Positions 5,724 to 6,942 of a stretch of 6,942 nucleotides of DNA are shown piece after piece. Position 1 is the stretch's first letter. Each line of letters starts with the position of its first letter. Both the position numbers and the translations under genes were made by a program. The stretch lies in the NCBI GenBank assembly GCA_003446375.1, contig DMAW01000071.1, forward strand, positions 17,634 to 24,575. The letters run 5' to 3'. The notes below the pieces were generated by a model. The model saw only the letters and a list, made by a program, of their open reading frames with translations. It did not search any database and was not told the origin of the DNA. The stretch comes from Eubacteriaceae bacterium (lineage in GTDB: Bacteria; Bacillota; Clostridia; Eubacteriales; Alkalibacteraceae).

Positions 5724-6008
5724 ATGAGTGATGCAGAAAAAAGAAAACAGATATTTGAAAATTATAAAAAAAGCATAAAAAAGGCCAAATTTGCGCCATT
5801 AGGTAAAAATGCACTTGATATAGGAAATCCATTAAAATCTGATAATGAAAACCCAAATGAAAACCTTGCAGAGTCATCGGGGGGATTTAATGAGAAACTA
5901 CTATTATTCAAGATTAAAAAACTGGAAGAAAAACTGGAAAGAATGTATTTTTTAAACATTTTAGCAATTATACTAGCATGTGTAGCACTGGTTTTTGCCT
6001 TTAGATAA
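5724..6008 (+). CDS. Small tail-anchored-like membrane protein of unknown function
   Basis: I do not recognise this 94-residue protein (95 if ATG 5721 is used). It begins with a basic, charged helix (about 5-22, rich in Lys). A polar Asn/Pro/Ser-rich linker (about 35-54) follows, then a likely short coiled coil (57-74, EKLLLFKIKKLEEKLERM). The protein ends with one hydrophobic segment (76-93, ILAIILACVALVFAF) and a single terminal Arg. This arrangement would place nearly all of it in the cytoplasm, anchored by its C-terminus. No catalytic motif is seen. It sits between the stem-loop at 5682 and the IIB upstream region, so it may be read from the operon promoter by read-through. A reading frame on the other strand (5762-6070) is Ser/Phe-rich and looks like a shadow. 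The ordered structure of the + protein favours it as the real gene. Confidence 0.65.
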   Translation: MSDAEKRKQIFENYKKSIKKAKFAPLGKNALDIGNPLKSDNENPNENLAESSGGFNEKLLLFKIKKLEEKLERMYFLNILAIILACVALVFAFR

Positions 6009-6049
6009 ACGATTTCAGACTGAAAAACGAGAATATGCTCACAAAAACA

Positions 6050-6057
6050 TGTATACA
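6050..6057. repeat. TGTATACA palindrome
   Basis: Perfect 8-bp palindrome about 20 nt before the candidate -35 of the IIB promoter. It is one of several TGTA/TACA dyads in this intergenic region, but its short length allows chance occurrence. Confidence 0.3.
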
Positions 6058-6077
6058 AAGGACAGAGCAAAAAGTTG

Positions 6078-6106
6078 TTGAAATTACAAATGTAATGTGA
6101 GACAAT
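6078..6106 (+). promoter_or_regulatory. Candidate sigma-A promoter for PTS IIB-IIC
   Basis: TTGAAA (6078-6083) and GACAAT (6101-6106) are 17 nt apart, with TG at 6098-6099 giving an extended -10. The -10 hexamer matches TATAAT at four of six positions. Transcription would start near 6113 and leave a leader of about 100 nt before IIB. It would allow the membrane part of the transporter to be expressed separately from the upstream enzymes. Assigned by eye; weaker than the promoter at 93-121. Confidence 0.4.
6083..6096. promoter_or_regulatory. Possible operator: ATTACA-AA-TGTAAT inverted repeat
   Basis: Perfect 6-bp arms around a 2-nt spacer lie at the downstream edge of the candidate -35 and within the spacer, where a bound repressor would block polymerase. 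The TGTAAT half recurs at 6113-6118 and 6122-6127, the latter within a partial dyad TGTA-ATCGA-TACA (6122-6134). No regulator gene is in the window, so the binding protein is unknown. Confidence 0.35.
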
Positions 6107-6150
6107 AATTCATGTAATAAATGTAATCGATACAAAGAGAAGGGCTTAAA

Positions 6151-6188
6151 TTAGGTAAAATGGTGTATGACTCACTAGTCTTACCTAA
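6151..6188 (+). promoter_or_regulatory. Leader stem-loop before IIB
   Basis: TTAGGTAA (6151-6158) pairs perfectly with TTACCTAA (6181-6188). Inside it, GACT (6169-6172) pairs with AGTC (6177-6180) around a CACT loop, so the 3' arm is continuous and the 5' arm carries a 10-nt bulge. It ends 12 nt before the ribosome binding site of IIB and has no T-run, so it is not a terminator by itself. It could affect translation, mRNA stability or antitermination, or be a DNA operator. The pairing is seen directly; the function is inferred. Confidence 0.4.
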
Positions 6189-6215
6189 AATCATTCATTG
6201 AGGAGGTGAATACTC

Positions 6216-6506
6216 ATGGCTCAAAAGAAAATTCTGGTTGCTTGTGGAACAGCTATCGCAACATCTACAGTAGTAGCAAAAAAAATCGAAAAAATGTGCA
6301 AAGAGCAGGGAATCGATTGTATGACAGTACAATGCAAAGCTACTGAAGCAGTTTCCAAAGCTAAAACCTTGAAGCCGGATGTTGTTGTTGGTACATGCCA
6401 GATCCCAGGTGATCCAGGTGTTCCTGTGGTTAACGGAAGATCATTTTTAACTGGAGTGAACCTTCAAAAAACAATCGATGAATTGGTTGAAGTGTTAAAA
6501 GGCTGA
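6216..6506 (+). CDS. gatB: PTS galactitol-type enzyme IIB component
   Basis: Cytoplasmic phosphocarrier that takes phosphate from IIA on a cysteine and transfers it to the substrate bound by IIC. The 96-residue protein matches the usual length and fold of stand-alone galactitol-family IIB. The phosphorylated residue is Cys10 in the N-terminal loop VACGTAIATST, directly after the first beta strand (KKILV), the standard P-loop-like layout for this family. A very strong ribosome binding site, AGGAGGTGA (6201-6209), lies 6 nt before the ATG, the best in the window, implying high translation. It is separated from IIA by about 5.5 kb and preceded by its own candidate promoter and leader; IIC follows after 65 nt. 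The substrate is probably the same alditol as for the operon enzymes. The family is clear, the sugar is not. Confidence 0.92.
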   Translation: MAQKKILVACGTAIATSTVVAKKIEKMCKEQGIDCMTVQCKATEAVSKAKTLKPDVVVGTCQIPGDPGVPVVNGRSFLTGVNLQKTIDELVEVLKG

Positions 6507-6571
6507 TTTTAGCAGGTCGGTCGAAAAGTTTAGTGAGAAATATAAATTTATTATTGAGGGGGAATAACTCA

Positions 6572-6942
6572 ATGGATTTAGTATTAGGTTTTTTTACGTG
6601 GATCATTGGTGCGGGCGCTTCTGTAATGATGCCTATCATACTTATGATTCTAGGCGTCGCATTAGGGCAAAGATTCGCAGATGTATTTAGGGCAGCAATC
6701 ACTTTTGGTATTGCATTTATCGGACTTAACTTGGTAATAGGCTTGATGGTAAACACTATCACACCGGTTATTAACGAACTTGTAACTGTTTATGGACTTA
6801 AAAACAACGCGATTGATATCGGTTGGCCGGCAGGTGCCGCAGTAGCATGGGGTACTGACGTTGTTCCAATTATATTTATCACAATCCTTGCAACTAACAT
6901 AATCATGTTGGCTCTTGGATGGACAAAGACAATGGATATTGA
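6572..6942 (+). CDS. gatC: PTS galactitol-type enzyme IIC (permease), cut by the window end
   Basis: Membrane channel that binds the sugar alcohol and moves it during phosphorylation by IIB. Only the first 123 codons are present; the family usually has 420-460 residues. Hydrophobic segments are at about 12-32, 40-62 and 97-115. The segment NAIDIGWPAGAAVAWGTDVVPI (79-100, interrupted here only by numbering) carries the GWPA motif of GatC-type permeases; I use residues Gly84-Ala87 and Gly94 as landmarks. GAGGGGG (6556-6562) lies 9 nt before the ATG. The 65-nt gap after IIB has no clear signal beyond an AT-rich 10-bp palindrome (6542-6551), so the two genes are probably cotranscribed. No frameshift is seen in the visible part. 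Confidence 0.9.
   Translation, partial: MDLVLGFFTWIIGAGASVMMPIILMILGVALGQRFADVFRAAITFGIAFIGLNLVIGLMVNTITPVINELVTVYGLKNNAIDIGWPAGAAVAWGTDVVPIIFITILATNIIMLALGWTKTMDI

Noticed and set aside
6011..6030. Small hairpin TTTCA-GAC-TGAAA after the small gene as a terminator
   Set aside because: Only a 5-bp AT-rich stem with no T-run, too weak to call.
5762..6070. 102-codon frame on the - strand
   Set aside because: Ser/Phe/Leu-rich product typical of the reverse of Lys/Glu/Asn-rich coding DNA, no clear ribosome binding site noted, and it overlaps an ordered + strand protein.
6122..6135. Possible CcpA cre site around TGTAATCGATACA
   Set aside because: It resembles TGWAANCGNTNWCA, but the closing CA is one base too early, so it does not fit the consensus; kept only as a partial dyad.
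1..6942. CRISPR array, tRNA/rRNA gene, insertion sequence or phage element
   Set aside because: No regularly spaced repeats, no cloverleaf or rRNA-like stretch, no transposase or integrase, and no terminal inverted repeats were seen on either strand.

Overview
The window reads as one metabolic locus of a low-GC, anaerobic-type Firmicute, most likely a clostridium-like organism. The evidence is AT-rich DNA, heavy use of ATA (Ile) and AGA (Arg) codons, strong GGAGG ribosome binding sites before almost every gene, one TTG start, and gene families typical of Clostridia. I cannot name the genus. All ten genes are on the + strand.

Layout: 1-126 is a non-coding lead-in with a good sigma-A promoter (93-121, extended -10). 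A tightly packed run follows: galactitol-type PTS IIA (166-651); an unrecognised one-pass membrane protein (670-1110); a SIS-domain sugar isomerase of the arabinose-5-phosphate isomerase type without CBS domains (1097-1717); ribulose-phosphate 3-epimerase (1732-2379); a GatD-like zinc sugar-alcohol-phosphate dehydrogenase (2395-3453); an RpiB/LacAB-family isomerase (3455-3913); a second, AlsE-like epimerase (3931-4593); and a second zinc dehydrogenase of another subfamily (4620-5660). Gaps run from a 14-nt overlap to 26 nt, as expected of one transcript. A GC-rich stem-loop without a U-tract follows (5682-5704), then a small tail-anchored-looking protein (5724-6008). A 207-nt intergenic region (6009-6215) carries a candidate promoter, a palindrome and a leader hairpin. 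The window closes with galactitol-type PTS IIB (6216-6506) and the first 123 codons of IIC (6572 onward, cut by the window end).

How the genes work together (inference from families): IIA, IIB and IIC import and phosphorylate a sugar alcohol. The dehydrogenases oxidise the alditol phosphate to a ketose phosphate. The two epimerases, the RpiB-like isomerase and the SIS isomerase then interconvert ketose and aldose phosphates toward xylulose-5-P, ribulose-5-P or fructose-6-P. The enzyme set suits pentitols (D-arabitol, ribitol, xylitol) better than galactitol, because no tagatose-6-P kinase or tagatose-bisphosphate aldolase is visible. The pairing of an RpiB-family protein with an AlsE-like epimerase, as in the E. 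coli allose system, leaves a rarer hexitol such as allitol open.

Most of the window is a recognisable catabolic operon. The less ordinary points are an RpiB homologue that lacks the ring-opening histidine, a CBS-less arabinose-5-phosphate-type isomerase inside a sugar-alcohol operon, two different epimerase/dehydrogenase pairs, two small membrane proteins I do not recognise, and an internal regulatory region that separates IIB/IIC from IIA.
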